The notes: generated by a model not told the origin, from the letters alone. Positions 8,383-17,186 are shown, counted from the stretch's first letter. The stretch is DNA of 64,000 bases from Antarcticimicrobium sediminis (GCF_004348975.1 NZ_SMFP01000012.1:62001-126000), one strand, 5' to 3'. Numbers and translations are program-made.

Positions 8383-10202
8383 AATGCCTGTCCGATCCCG
8401 ATATAGAACTGGAGCCCGTCGCCGGTTGATCCGCCTACCGGAACCGCGAGGTCGAGCCGGATCGGTCCGAACCCGCCGATATCATAGCGCACCCCGAGCC
8501 CGGCGCCAGAATGGCTGGGCGAGCTGCCGTCGATGAAGGCCCCGGACCCGACCGCGCCATAGTCAAAAAAGCCCACCGCCGAAATCTTATCGGTGATCCG
8601 CCCGCGCAGCTCGACCGAGGCACCGAGGAAGGCGCGCCCGCCCGCCAGCAGGGTGCTGGACGGCTCGTCGATACCCAGCGTTTCATAGGGTTGTCCGCGC
8701 ACGGTGCCCGCGCCGCCGGAAAAGAACAGCAGATCGGGCGAGACCTCGGACTGCGCCGCGCCGATGACCGAGCCAAGCTGCATCCGCCCGGCCAAGGTGA
8801 GGCGCCCGGCAGCGCCAAAGGTGCGATAGGCCCGCCCGTCCAGCCACAGCCGTCCGCCCGAGGCGCTGCCCGCAACGCCAAGGAACGGCATCATCTCGGT
8901 ATCGAGATAAAACCCTTTGCGCGCATCCACCGGGCTGTCGCGCCGATCCCATTCCAGTTTCAGCGGCAGGGCGGCATAGCGGAACTTGCGGTCGGAGCCA
9001 AAGGCGTCGTCGGCATCGGCATAGTTCGCGGTGAGCGACAGCTCTCCGACAAGCTTGTCGGAGAACACCCGCCGCGTCCCGATCCCGATGCTGCCCCGGG
9101 TCACCGCGTAATTGGTGCGGTCCTGCCGCTCCAGCTCGAACAGGTAGAAAATGCTGTCATCCGGCCCCAGCCGGTCGGGGCGATCAAGCCGCGCGCCGAT
9201 GCGCCCGTCGATCTCTTCGCTGCTGCCGATATTGCTCAGCACTGCCTCAAGTTGCAGCCGTTCGGCACCGCCAAACAGGTTGCGATGCGTCCATGTCGCG
9301 CTCAGGTCCAAGCCTTCGTTCGACGCCAGTTCGGCGCCGAAAGAGATGCGGCGCTTGGGCATGTCTTCGAACGTGGCGGTCACGTCCAGGGTGCCGTCTG
9401 GGTTGGCTGTTTCGCCCTCTTGCAGGGTGACGGAGGAGAAGGTTCCGGTGCGGCGCAGACGGGCGTTCACGGTGGGCAGCGCCTCGGGGCTATAGATTTC
9501 GCCGCTGGGAAACCCGGCGATGCGCCAGATCGAGGTGTCGCGCACCCCGGTCTGCCCCTTGATGGTCATCTGGCCAAAGCGCAGCCGGGGGCCGGGGGTC
9601 AGGCGGAGGGCGGCATCCAGCCGGGCCTGCGTGTGATTGGCGGTGATGCGCTGGCCTGCGACCCCGGCTTTGGCATGCCCGACCTCGCGCCAGCCCTTGA
9701 TCCCGGCGGCGGCGGCATCGCGGATCGCGCCGGTGGTGGCCGGCTGATTAGGGGCGAAGGTGGCGGGGAGGGCAGTGCCCGGGGCCAGCGGCGTGATCTC
9801 GGTGCGGCCAAAGCGAAACGGGCGTCCGGGTTCGACGGTGATCTCGATCCGGTCGATCCGGCGCGGCTGGTTCAGCGGTCGGATATAGGCGGCCTCGCGC
9901 CCGTCGACGCGGATCTGGACGACCGGGCTGAAATAGCCCTGATCGTACAGCACCTGCACCAGCGTGTTGTAATCGGATTGGGCGGCGGCCAGCAGTTCCT
10001 GCGCGGTGCTCAGCCCGTGGGTCTGCGCCGCCATCACGGAGGAGGCGGTCTGCAACTGCTCGCGCAGCGCCTCGGGCGCGCCGGGGGTCTTGAACGCGGT
10101 GTCGAGCGCCAGCGCGGTGACCGGGGCCATAGCAAGGCAAAGCGCCGCCCCGATCAGGGTGGCCCTGCGCAAGACACCCTGTCCACGATCCGTGGCGGTC
10201 AT
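8379..10202 (-). CDS. tamA: Outer-membrane assembly protein TamA (Omp85 family)
   Basis: This protein of about 607 residues has a signal peptide (basic MTATDRGQGVLRRATLIG, then a hydrophobic core ending near ALALD). POTRA-like repeats follow in residues of about 30-270 (LYDQGYFSPVVQIRVDGRE and RRIDRIEITVEPGRPF are typical). The C-terminal half is a 16-strand Omp85 barrel with the motif GGAGTVRGQPYE, corresponding to the family's VRGY/F loop, and the sequence ends in IGIGQAF, an aromatic C-terminal beta signal. It forms the outer-membrane part of the TAM complex with TamB immediately downstream. ATG 10202 is chosen because it gives a regular signal peptide; the frame is open further upstream, but that stretch lies over the GAPDH gene. 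Confidence 0.92.
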   Translation of the reverse strand: MTATDRGQGVLRRATLIGAALCLAMAPVTALALDTAFKTPGAPEALREQLQTASSVMAAQTHGLSTAQELLAAAQSDYNTLVQVLYDQGYFSPVVQIRVDGREAAYIRPLNQPRRIDRIEITVEPGRPFRFGRTEITPLAPGTALPATFAPNQPATTGAIRDAAAAGIKGWREVGHAKAGVAGQRITANHTQARLDAALRLTPGPRLRFGQMTIKGQTGVRDTSIWRIAGFPSGEIYSPEALPTVNARLRRTGTFSSVTLQEGETANPDGTLDVTATFEDMPKRRISFGAELASNEGLDLSATWTHRNLFGGAERLQLEAVLSNIGSSEEIDGRIGARLDRPDRLGPDDSIFYLFELERQDRTNYAVTRGSIGIGTRRVFSDKLVGELSLTANYADADDAFGSDRKFRYAALPLKLEWDRRDSPVDARKGFYLDTEMMPFLGVAGSASGGRLWLDGRAYRTFGAAGRLTLAGRMQLGSVIGAAQSEVSPDLLFFSGGAGTVRGQPYETLGIDEPSSTLLAGGRAFLGASVELRGRITDKISAVGFFDYGAVGSGAFIDGSSPSHSGAGLGVRYDIGGFGPIRLDLAVPVGGSTGDGLQFYIGIGQAF

Positions 10203-10399
10203 TCCGGCCCCTCTCTCACTCTGTACGCCCCGTAAAACATCCGGGGCCGTGCGGCTGCGGGTCTTCCGGCACCGGCACGTGATTTGTTTACCACGCTCTT
10301 TGCTAGGGGTGAAATCAGTTTCCGGGCCAAACAGCGCGATCCTCTGTTGGCTGGCCGATTTTCGCCACCCTCGGGGTGCGGGCAGGTCCGTGTTTTGGG

Positions 10400-11386
10400 T
10401 TAGCGTGCTGCCATCCGTTTGGCCATGTCCAGCATCCGCGCCGAGAATCCCCATTCGTTGTCGTACCAGCCGAACACGCGCACTTGGCGCGGGCCGATCA
10501 TGCGGGTTTCCGGTTGCGCGATGACCAGCGATTCGGGGCGCGCGCGCAGATCTGACGAGACCAGCGGGCGTTCGGTCCAGCCCAGCACCGGGCTGGCGGC
10601 GACGGCGGCTTTCAACTCGGCGGTAAAGCCGGTGATGTCGCGGTCCTGCTCCAGTTGCACCACCAGATCCACCGCCGAGACGCTGGCGGCGGGCACCCGC
10701 ACCGCCGCGCCGCTGATCCGCCCGGACAGATGCGGCAGTACGGTGTCGATCAGATGGGTGGCGCTGGAGGTGGTGGGAATCATCGACAGCGCGGCGGCGC
10801 GGCTGCGCGCAAGATCGCCGCGCGGCGCATCCACCAGCGGCTGGCTGTTGGTGTAGCAGTGGATCGTGGTCATATGCGCCCGCTCCACCCCGGCAAGGGT
10901 GTCGATCACCTTGACCAGCGGCGCCAGCGCATTGGTGGTGCACGACGCGTTGGAGACCACTCGCTCATCGCCCAGTGCCTCTTCGTTGGCGCCCAGCACC
11001 ACGGTGATCTCGGCCGCCGGGGAGGGGCCGGAAATCAGGACCTTGTCCGCCCCGACGTCGATCCCGCGATGCGCCAGCTCCGAGGTGCGCGCGATGCCGG
11101 TGCAGTCGAGCAGAACCGCGACCCCGCTCAAGTCGACATGGCGCAGATCGGCTTCCTGCGTCAGCCGGATCTGCCGCCCATTGACGTTCAGATAGCCGTC
11201 CCGCGCGCTGACCTCGCCCGGGAACGGGCCAAAGGTGCTGTCATATTGGAACAGATAGGCGCAGGTCTCGGCTGGTGCGATGTCATTGATCAGCACCAGG
11301 TCGATGTCAGCCCCGCGCGGGGTGGTCAGGATCTGGCGCAGAATGCTGCGTCCGATCCGTCCGAATCCATTGATCGCCAGTTTCAT
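10400..11386 (-). CDS. gap: Glyceraldehyde-3-phosphate dehydrogenase paralogue
   Basis: This is a 328-residue NAD(P)-dependent GAPDH-family enzyme. It has the Rossmann motif AINGFGRIGR (residues 4-13), an acidic coenzyme-selecting residue in LINDIA, and the catalytic SNASCTTN with Cys149. A HCYTNSQ segment carries the active-site His, and WYDNEWGFSARM closes the fold. Compared with the usual glycolytic enzyme, the residue after CTTN is Ala rather than Cys, and the S-loop reads DAPRGDLARSRAAALS, which resembles GapB/Epd-like and plastid-type enzymes more than the TVDGPS type. It may therefore serve gluconeogenesis or erythrose 4-phosphate oxidation rather than glycolysis. It stands alone on the minus strand; no pgk is adjacent. 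Confidence 0.87.
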   Translation of the reverse strand: MKLAINGFGRIGRSILRQILTTPRGADIDLVLINDIAPAETCAYLFQYDSTFGPFPGEVSARDGYLNVNGRQIRLTQEADLRHVDLSGVAVLLDCTGIARTSELAHRGIDVGADKVLISGPSPAAEITVVLGANEEALGDERVVSNASCTTNALAPLVKVIDTLAGVERAHMTTIHCYTNSQPLVDAPRGDLARSRAAALSMIPTTSSATHLIDTVLPHLSGRISGAAVRVPAASVSAVDLVVQLEQDRDITGFTAELKAAVAASPVLGWTERPLVSSDLRARPESLVIAQPETRMIGPRQVRVFGWYDNEWGFSARMLDMAKRMAAR

Positions 11387-11446
11387 GGGCGAAGCTATGG
11401 CAGGCTGTTTGAGCGGGCTCAATCCCGGAAGTTCTGGCTGCGCCGA

Positions 11447-11779
11447 TCAGCCGCCCTTGGTGCAGTTAAGCTGGGCAAAAACCGCGCCGGAAATGGTCTG
11501 ATACATGCTGGAATAGATCGCCTTGCAGCCGGTGGCGGCATGAAAGGCGCGGATCGCCTGATGGGTCCGCAGCCGGGCCGGCGGGCCGAAGGGGCTCAGG
11601 CCGTTTTCATGGCGCACCGCCTTGTAAAATCCGGGCTTGTCCCGCGGCTGGGTGATGGTCCAGACCCGGCCCCAGACCGTGACCTCGGTTGCCGGGGCGC
11701 TGCGCGTGAGGGTCCAGTTTTCAGGCAGGTCCGTACAGGCCGACAGCATCAGGGCGAGGCCAAGCAAAGCATATTTCAT
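11447..11779 (-). CDS. Small lipoprotein, unknown function
   Basis: This 110-residue protein starts with a lipoprotein signal peptide, MKYALLGLALMLSAC, whose lipobox puts the modified cysteine at residue 15. The mature part (VTVWGRVWTITQ, then RLRTHQAIRAFHAATGC) has two further Cys and no family I recognise. By its signal it would be tethered to the outer or inner membrane facing the periplasm. The gene is divergent from the secreted-protein gene at 11966. The 186-bp gap between them must hold both promoters. Confidence 0.7.
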   Translation of the reverse strand: MKYALLGLALMLSACTDLPENWTLTRSAPATEVTVWGRVWTITQPRDKPGFYKAVRHENGLSPFGPPARLRTHQAIRAFHAATGCKAIYSSMYQTISGAVFAQLNCTKGG

Positions 11780-11965
11780 CGGGTCCGGTCCTTTGGATTG
11801 CTGCCGTTGTACCAATGTGAGCAAATTATCGCGCCTAAGTGAAGCCCTTGTGGCGTCGCAGGGCCGGTTTGCGGCGCAAAGCCGGATATCGTTGACGGAT
11901 GTTTTTGCGGGCATACTCTGGGCGGGAGCGTACAGTGATGCGGTGAAAGATCTGAGGATGAGCGG

Positions 11966-13006
11966 ATGAAGATTCGGCAACAGACTCCGTGGCAGAATCG
12001 GCGGCAGAATCGGCGACAGAATCGGCGGCACAGGGCATCACGAGGCCTGATCCGGGCGGCGTTGGCCGGGGCGGCGCTGGCGCTGTGGCCCTGTCTCGGC
12101 GTGGCGCAGGACTGGACCATGTCGCAATTCGACGACGGCTCGTTTTTCAGCGCGACGCTGGCGCCGGTGGACGGGCCGGGCCCGGCGCTGGTGTGCGGCG
12201 AACGCTCGCCACAGGGGGTTTCGGCGGCGGTGACCGGCAATACCGAGCCCGACATCACCCCGGCGGGGGCGTTTCGTGTCTATGTCAGCGACCGGGCGAT
12301 CGGAGCACCAGGGGCGCATCTTCAGACCCGCGACGACGTGCTTTTGGTGGCCGGTGACAGCGGGTTCCGCCTGCACGGGCTGCGCTGGAATGAAATGTTC
12401 AGCACTTGGGAGGTCGATCTGCCTGCCAATGACCCGGCCTTTGCCGCCATCGCCGGGCAGGAACGGTTCGAGCTGCGCTCGGATCGCGGCAGCGACATGG
12501 TCTCGGCGCTGGGGTTTGACGCGGCGCTGGAGCAGCTGGCAGGCTATTGCGCGACCATGTTCACCTCGGTCGGCCTACCTTGGCCGCAACAGCAAGCGGC
12601 GGCGGTGGCTGGGGCCATGCGGCGCGCCGCCGAGGCGGATATAAGGCGTGGCTGCAACGGCCCGGCGCGCTGGAGCGCGGCGGCGATGAAACCGGCGCAG
12701 ATTGATGGCGACGGCGCCGAGGATATCGTGTTGGACTGGCGCGAGGTGAGCTGCTCCACCGGGAAGGCGCGCCCGTTTTGCGGCGCGGCCATGTGTTCGG
12801 CCGACCTTTATCTCAGCGCGCTATATCCGGGCAGACGCCAGCCGGAGAAAATGCTCGCTCAGGGGGTGCGGATCCAGCCGCTCGACAATGGCAAGGACGC
12901 GGTGGCGCTGGGCAGCGCGCTGGCGACTTGCCAGCAGGCGGGCACCGGAGGGGGCTGTGAAACCCTGTGGTACTGGGCTGGCACCGGGCTGATGCGGCTG
13001 CGGTAA
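11966..13006 (+). CDS. Secreted protein with DUF1176-like character
   Basis: This 346-residue protein has a basic N-terminus containing three tandem QNRR units, then a signal-peptide core (IRAALAGAALALWPCLGVAQD) with likely cleavage after VAQ or GVA. The mature protein is periplasmic, with Cys in CGERS, GYCATMF, RRGCNGPA, SCSTGKARPFCGAAMC, TCQQ and GGCETLWYW, suggesting several disulfides. The C-terminal half carries DGDGAEDIVLDWREV, an acidic Asp-rich calcium-binding-like loop. I compare it with DUF1176-type proteins only loosely; no function is assigned. ATG 11966 follows GAGG with an 8-nt spacer. Confidence 0.65.
   Translation: MKIRQQTPWQNRRQNRRQNRRHRASRGLIRAALAGAALALWPCLGVAQDWTMSQFDDGSFFSATLAPVDGPGPALVCGERSPQGVSAAVTGNTEPDITPAGAFRVYVSDRAIGAPGAHLQTRDDVLLVAGDSGFRLHGLRWNEMFSTWEVDLPANDPAFAAIAGQERFELRSDRGSDMVSALGFDAALEQLAGYCATMFTSVGLPWPQQQAAAVAGAMRRAAEADIRRGCNGPARWSAAAMKPAQIDGDGAEDIVLDWREVSCSTGKARPFCGAAMCSADLYLSALYPGRRQPEKMLAQGVRIQPLDNGKDAVALGSALATCQQAGTGGGCETLWYWAGTGLMRLR
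11993..12028 (+). repeat. Three tandem 12-bp units inside a coding region
   Basis: The unit CAGAATCGGCGG occurs at 11993-12004, 12005-12016 (one change, final G to A) and 12017-12028. It is in frame and encodes three consecutive QNRR blocks just before the signal-peptide core of the secreted protein. The near-identity points to recent slippage. Confidence 0.95.
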
Positions 13007-13212
13007 CGCCTGCGCCTGCTATGACTTGACAGATGTATCATCGGGACGCTAAGGGCGAGCCGGGCTACAGACGCCCGCCCCCCGCAGACGCAAGTCTTGG
13101 TGAAGTTCTGTGAAAGACATCCGATCTGAGTCCTTTCCCGCATGGCGCGCGGATGGCAATGCGGGGCCCGTCCTTTAATACGCGACATGCGCGATAGAGG
13201 AGTACCGGGCCG

Positions 13213-14604
13213 ATGTCTGAGCTTGCCCGCAATTCGTTTCTCGAAGGATCGCTGCCGGCGATCTATGCCAAGACGGCGCTGCCGATCATTTTCGTGATGG
13301 GGATGAGCGGCCTGTTGAGCGTCGCCGATGCCGTGTTCCTTGGCGTTTACGTTGGGCCGCGGGCGCTGGCGGCGGTGACTCTGATGTTCCCGATCTACAT
13401 GGTGATCGTGGCGCTGGCGACGCTGGTGGGCAGCGGCATGTCCAGCCTGCTGGCGCGTCATCTGGGGGCCGGGCAGATGGAACAGGCGCGCGCCACCTTG
13501 GCCGGGGCGCATGGGCTTGCCCTGGCGCTGGGCATCGGGCTGATCGCCTTGTTCGCGCTGATTGGCGGGTTTGTCGCCAGCCGCGCCGCCGGGGGCGCTG
13601 GTGATCTGGCCGACATGGGGCTGGCCTATCTGCGGATCATGGTCGCCTTTTCGCCGGTGATGTTCGTGCTGTCGGTGCAGTCCGACGCGCTGCGCAACGA
13701 AGGCAAGGCCGGGACAATGGCGGCGATGAGCCTGCTGGTGACGCTGGCCAATATCGCCCTGAACTACCTGCTGATCGCGCGGCTCGAGATGGGCGTGGCG
13801 GGCTCGGCGCTGGGCACCGGGCTGGCGCAACTGCTGGCGCTGGCGGCAATCCTTGCGCTGCGTTCGAGCGGGCGCACGCTGCTGCCCGTTGATGCGATGC
13901 TGCGCGGCGGGCTGTGTCGTGGCTGGCGCCAGTTGCTGGCGTTGGGGGCACCGCAAAGCCTGAATTTTCTGGGTCTGGCGCTGGTGTCGGCGGCGCTGAT
14001 GGCGGGGCTGCAGATCGCTGCGCCACCAGAGTATTCCACGCTGGTCTCGGCCTATGGTATCATCACCCGCATCATGACCTTCGTGTTCCTGCCTGTCCTT
14101 GGTCTGTCGTTCGCGATGCAGACGATCACCGGCAACAATTTCGGGGCCGGGCTTTGGCAGCGCTCGGATCGCAGCGTGCGGATCGCACTGGGTGCGGCAC
14201 TGCTTTATTGCGGTGCCATGCAGCTTGCCCTGTCGCTGGGGGCGGCAGAAATCGCCGGGGCCTTTGTCGATGATCCCGAGGTGATCGGGGCGGTGGCGCG
14301 GATCCTGCCGGTGATGACGGCGCTGTTCTGGCTTGCCGGGCCTTTGATGTTGATTGCCAGCCATTTTCAGGCGCTGGGCGATGCGGCGCGGGCGGCGGTT
14401 CTTGGGCTGTCGAAACCCTATCTTTTCGCCATTCCGCTGACGCTGGTGCTGGCGCTGTCGGTGGGCGAGGCGGGGATCTGGTTCGCCGGTCCGATCGCCG
14501 AGCTGTGCCTGTTGGCGCTGACCGCGATCGTGCTGGCTCGCACCGCACGGCGGCGGGCGTTGCGTTGGGGGTTGTTCTCGGCGCGTGTGGAGGCGGGGCA
14601 ATGA
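13213..14604 (+). CDS. MATE-family multidrug/cation antiporter
   Basis: This is a 463-residue inner-membrane protein with about twelve transmembrane helices arranged as two homologous halves. The N-terminal VFLGVYVGPRALAAVTLMFP and the internal FAMQTITGNNFGAGLWQRS match the MATE motifs around helices 1-2 and 7-8. The product exports drugs or metabolites in exchange for Na+ or H+. GAGGAG lies 10 nt before the ATG. The stop overlaps the start of the glyoxalase-like gene (ATGA), so the two are co-translated, and the downstream protein may handle a metabolite linked to the exported substrate. The substrate cannot be read from sequence. Confidence 0.9.
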   Translation: MSELARNSFLEGSLPAIYAKTALPIIFVMGMSGLLSVADAVFLGVYVGPRALAAVTLMFPIYMVIVALATLVGSGMSSLLARHLGAGQMEQARATLAGAHGLALALGIGLIALFALIGGFVASRAAGGAGDLADMGLAYLRIMVAFSPVMFVLSVQSDALRNEGKAGTMAAMSLLVTLANIALNYLLIARLEMGVAGSALGTGLAQLLALAAILALRSSGRTLLPVDAMLRGGLCRGWRQLLALGAPQSLNFLGLALVSAALMAGLQIAAPPEYSTLVSAYGIITRIMTFVFLPVLGLSFAMQTITGNNFGAGLWQRSDRSVRIALGAALLYCGAMQLALSLGAAEIAGAFVDDPEVIGAVARILPVMTALFWLAGPLMLIASHFQALGDAARAAVLGLSKPYLFAIPLTLVLALSVGEAGIWFAGPIAELCLLALTAIVLARTARRRALRWGLFSARVEAGQ

Positions 14605-15029
14605 GCGCCCCGCTCGCCAATATCGCCGCCGCCAAGGCCGCGGCGCGTGATCTGCGCGCACGGTTGGCCGCCGAGGGGCGCGAGATCGGGCATGGTCAGG
14701 CGTTGGAACTGATCGCGCGCCAGCACGGGTTTCGCGACTGGAACGCCTGCCACGCGGCGCTCGTGGTTGCCGACACCCCAGCTTGGCAGCCCGGCGGGCG
14801 GGTGCGCGGGCGCTACCTGTCGCAGCCGTTCGAGGCCACGGTGATTTCGGCCGCGCCGCAGGGGGCGGGCTGGTACCGGTTGGCGCTGGATCTGGACGCG
14901 GCGGTGGACGTGGTCCGTTTCGACAGCTTCTCGTCGTTTCGCAAGCGGGTGCAGGGCACCGTCGGCCCCGCTGGCACCTCGCGCGAGCGGACCTCGGACG
15001 GGCATCCGCAGCTGGTGATTGAGCTGTGA
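14601..15029 (+). CDS. Glyoxalase-superfamily-like small protein
   Basis: A 142-residue soluble protein. Residues 5-50 form a helical region (AAAKAAARDLRARLAAEG, then GHGQALELIARQHGFRDWN) of the kind found at the N-terminus of proteins labelled glyoxalase superfamily, which share the L-I-A-R-x-x-G-F-R-D-W-N motif. The remainder is a short beta-rich domain. ATG 14601 overlaps the stop of the MATE gene by 4 nt. The WxACHAA motif resembles alphaproteobacterial toxin-antitoxin-like small proteins as well, so the enzymatic assignment is tentative. Being co-translated with an efflux pump is the only functional clue. Confidence 0.6.
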   Translation: MSAPLANIAAAKAAARDLRARLAAEGREIGHGQALELIARQHGFRDWNACHAALVVADTPAWQPGGRVRGRYLSQPFEATVISAAPQGAGWYRLALDLDAAVDVVRFDSFSSFRKRVQGTVGPAGTSRERTSDGHPQLVIEL

Positions 15030-15337
15030 TCCGGGCGGGGGAGGCGGTGGGGCGGAACCAGCTGCTTGATTCGACATCTTGTTTCGGCCACCTGATTCGG
15101 CCACTTGATTCGGGCGCCTGTTTCAACGGCCGAATCAATCACCGCTTTGATCCACTCAAAGGGGTCAACGCATAGGGCAAAGACTTGACGTCCCAGCTTT
15201 TGCGGACCAAGCGGGCAAAGCGGGCACGCGATCTGGCCCCGGCGTTGGAATGGGGCCGGGCGGCGCAGCCAAACCTGTTCTGAAACCGACTTTTCTGACC
15301 TCTTGTGCGGCATCGGTATCGTCGCTAGTGTGACCTC
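15030..15337. other. Gene-free stretch with short degenerate repeats
   Basis: No gene is visible. Bases 15064-15130 contain about five degenerate 13-14-bp units built on TTGATTCGGCCAC / CTGTTTCGGCCAC, and then an inverted copy, GGCCGAATCAATCA, at 15128-15141. The rest leads into the glycine riboswitch, and the promoter for the gcv operon must be in or just after this stretch. Confidence 0.6.
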
Positions 15338-15493
15338 GAACACGTGGGAGAACCGGTGAAAACCGGTGCCGAAGGAGCAACCGCCCCGGAAACTCTCAGG
15401 CCCAAGGACCGCGTGTTCTGACAGACTCTGGAGAGTGGCGACATGTGCGCCCGCCGAAGGGATAACGATCTCAGGCCAAAGGACAGAGGGGGC
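15338..15493 (+). promoter_or_regulatory. Tandem glycine riboswitch
   Basis: Two consecutive glycine aptamers lie in the leader of gcvT. Aptamer 1 runs from CACGTGGGAGAACC at 15341 through GCCGAAGGAGCAACCGCC (15368-15385) to AACTCTCAGGCCCAAGGACC. A linker, ACTCTGGAGAG, follows, and then aptamer 2 with CCGCCGAAGGGATAACG and TCTCAGGCCAAAGGACAGAG ending near 15490. The conserved CTCAGGCxAAAGGAC elements occur twice, as expected of the class. The class binds glycine and turns on glycine-cleavage genes when glycine is plentiful. Exact boundaries are approximate. Confidence 0.95.
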
Positions 15494-15577
15494 ATCGCAT
15501 GGGGGGCTTGAGCCCGCCAGAGAATGGGATGCCGGTGGAGTTCGTCGTAACAGCCCCGGATACAGACAGGACGGGCC

Positions 15578-16702
15578 ATGACGGAACTGCGCAGAACGCC
15601 GCTCTATGATCTTCATGTGGAATTGGGCGGCAAGATCGTGCCCTTTGCCGGCTATGAGATGCCGGTGCAATACCCCGCCGGGATCATGGCGGAACACATT
15701 CACACCCGCACCAAGGCCGGGCTGTTCGATGTCAGCCATATGGGGCAGGTGATCCTGCGCGGGGACAGCCCCGAGGCGGTCGCGCGCGCGTTCGAGACAT
15801 TGGTGCCGATGGATGTGATGGGGCTGGGCGAGGGGCGGCAACGCTATGGCCTGTTCCTGAGCGAGACCGGCGGCATCCTTGATGACCTGATGTTCGCCAA
15901 TCGCGGCGATCATCTGTTCGTGGTGGTCAATGCCGCCTGCAAGGGTGAGGATACCGCCCGCATGAAAGCGGCGCTGGAGCCGGAGGTGAGCGTCACGGCA
16001 ATCGAGGATCGCGCGCTGCTTGCGCTTCAGGGTCCCCGCGCCGAGGCCGTGCTGACCGAATTCGCCCCCGAGGCCGCAACCATGCGCTTCATGGATGTGC
16101 GCACGCTGGAGCTTGACGGGGTCGAGGCCTGGGTCTCGCGCTCGGGTTATACCGGCGAGGACGGTTATGAGATTTCCGTGCCCGCGGATCAGGCCGCGCG
16201 TCTGGCGCGCAGTCTGCTGGCGCATGACGATGTGGCCCCGATCGGGCTGGGCGCGCGGGATTCGCTGCGGCTGGAGGCGGGGCTTTGCCTCTATGGCCAC
16301 GACATCGACACCGAGACCTTGCCGGGCGAGGCCAGCCTTGCCTGGGCGATCCAGAAGGTGCGCCGCAGCGGTGGTGCCCGCGAGGGTGGCTTTCCCGGCG
16401 CCGCACAGGTGTTGCCGCAACTGGTCAACGGCCCCGCACGCAAACGCGTCGGTCTGCGCCCCGAGGGCCGCGCGCCGATGCGCGAAGGGGTGGAACTTTT
16501 CGCCGAGCAAGAGGGCGGCGCGCCGGTGGGGCACATCACCTCGGGCGGGTTTGGCCCCACTGTGAGCGGCCCGATCGCCATGGGCTATCTGCCCGCCGAT
16601 CTTTGCGCCCTGGGCACCACGGTCTACGGCGAATTACGCGGCAAGCGACTGCCTGTCACCGTTGCCGCGTTGCCTTTCGTGCGGGCCAGTTTCAAACGCT
16701 AA
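15578..16702 (+). CDS. gcvT: Glycine cleavage system aminomethyltransferase (T protein)
   Basis: This is a 374-residue GcvT. Motifs seen include the N-terminal [71 protein letters not shown] and the C-terminal [20 protein letters not shown]. It transfers the methylene group from aminomethyl-lipoyl GcvH to tetrahydrofolate, releasing ammonia. The enzyme is cytosolic and first in the gcvT-gcvH-gcvP operon, 85 bp downstream of the second glycine aptamer, so it is probably glycine-inducible. Length is normal for the family. Confidence 0.97.
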   Translation: MTELRRTPLYDLHVELGGKIVPFAGYEMPVQYPAGIMAEHIHTRTKAGLFDVSHMGQVILRGDSPEAVARAFETLVPMDVMGLGEGRQRYGLFLSETGGILDDLMFANRGDHLFVVVNAACKGEDTARMKAALEPEVSVTAIEDRALLALQGPRAEAVLTEFAPEAATMRFMDVRTLELDGVEAWVSRSGYTGEDGYEISVPADQAARLARSLLAHDDVAPIGLGARDSLRLEAGLCLYGHDIDTETLPGEASLAWAIQKVRRSGGAREGGFPGAAQVLPQLVNGPARKRVGLRPEGRAPMREGVELFAEQEGGAPVGHITSGGFGPTVSGPIAMGYLPADLCALGTTVYGELRGKRLPVTVAALPFVRASFKR

Positions 16703-16736
16703 TCTCTATCTCCATCTCCAACAGGATCCTGAACAG

Positions 16737-17096
16737 ATGAAATACACCGAAGAACATGAATGGTTGCTCACCGAGGGCGAATTGGTCACCGTCGGCATCA
16801 CTGAACACGCCGCCGAACAGCTTGGCGATGTGGTGTTCGTCGAACTGCCCGAGCCGGGCACCGAGGTGTCCAAGGACGACGAGATCGTCGTGATCGAAAG
16901 CGTCAAGGCTGCCTCGGACATTCTGGCCCCGCTCGACGGTGAAATCGTCGAGGTGAACGAGGCGCTGGTGAAGACCCCCGGCTTGGTCAACGAAGACCCG
17001 CTGGGCGATGCCTGGTTCTTCAAGATGAAGGTCTCGGACCTGTCGCCGATGGATGATTACATGGACGAAGCCGCCTACAAGAAATTCATCGGGTAA
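16737..17096 (+). CDS. gcvH: Glycine cleavage system H protein
   Basis: A 119-residue lipoyl carrier. The signature EHEWL lies at residues 6-10 and the lipoylated lysine is K57 in [12 protein letters not shown]. The carrier shuttles the aminomethyl intermediate between GcvP and GcvT. ATG 16737 is 34 bp after the gcvT stop; an earlier in-frame start would overlap gcvT and add no H-protein sequence. No lipoate ligase or synthase gene is nearby. Confidence 0.97.
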   Translation: MKYTEEHEWLLTEGELVTVGITEHAAEQLGDVVFVELPEPGTEVSKDDEIVVIESVKAASDILAPLDGEIVEVNEALVKTPGLVNEDPLGDAWFFKMKVSDLSPMDDYMDEAAYKKFIG

Positions 17097-17111
17097 GCGG
17101 CGCCTCGGAGG

Positions 17112-17186
17112 CCGTCCGTTGGACGGTTTCCGCCGCGACCGGGCAGCGCCCCGGATAGCCCACGGCCGGGGGCGGGGTGCCCCCGG
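17112..17186 (+). promoter_or_regulatory. Two hairpins between gcvH and gcvP
   Basis: CCGTCC (17112-17117) pairs with GGACGG (17121-17126). CCGGGGGC (17166-17173) pairs perfectly with GCCCCCGG (17179-17186) around a 5-nt loop. Neither is followed by a T tract, so they are more likely RNA-processing or stability elements than terminators. Confidence 0.6.

Noticed and set aside
12859-16534. Long minus-strand open frames over the MATE gene and gcvT
   Set aside because: Their translations are runs of R, P, Q and H typical of antisense in GC-rich DNA, and they overlap well-supported genes and the riboswitch.
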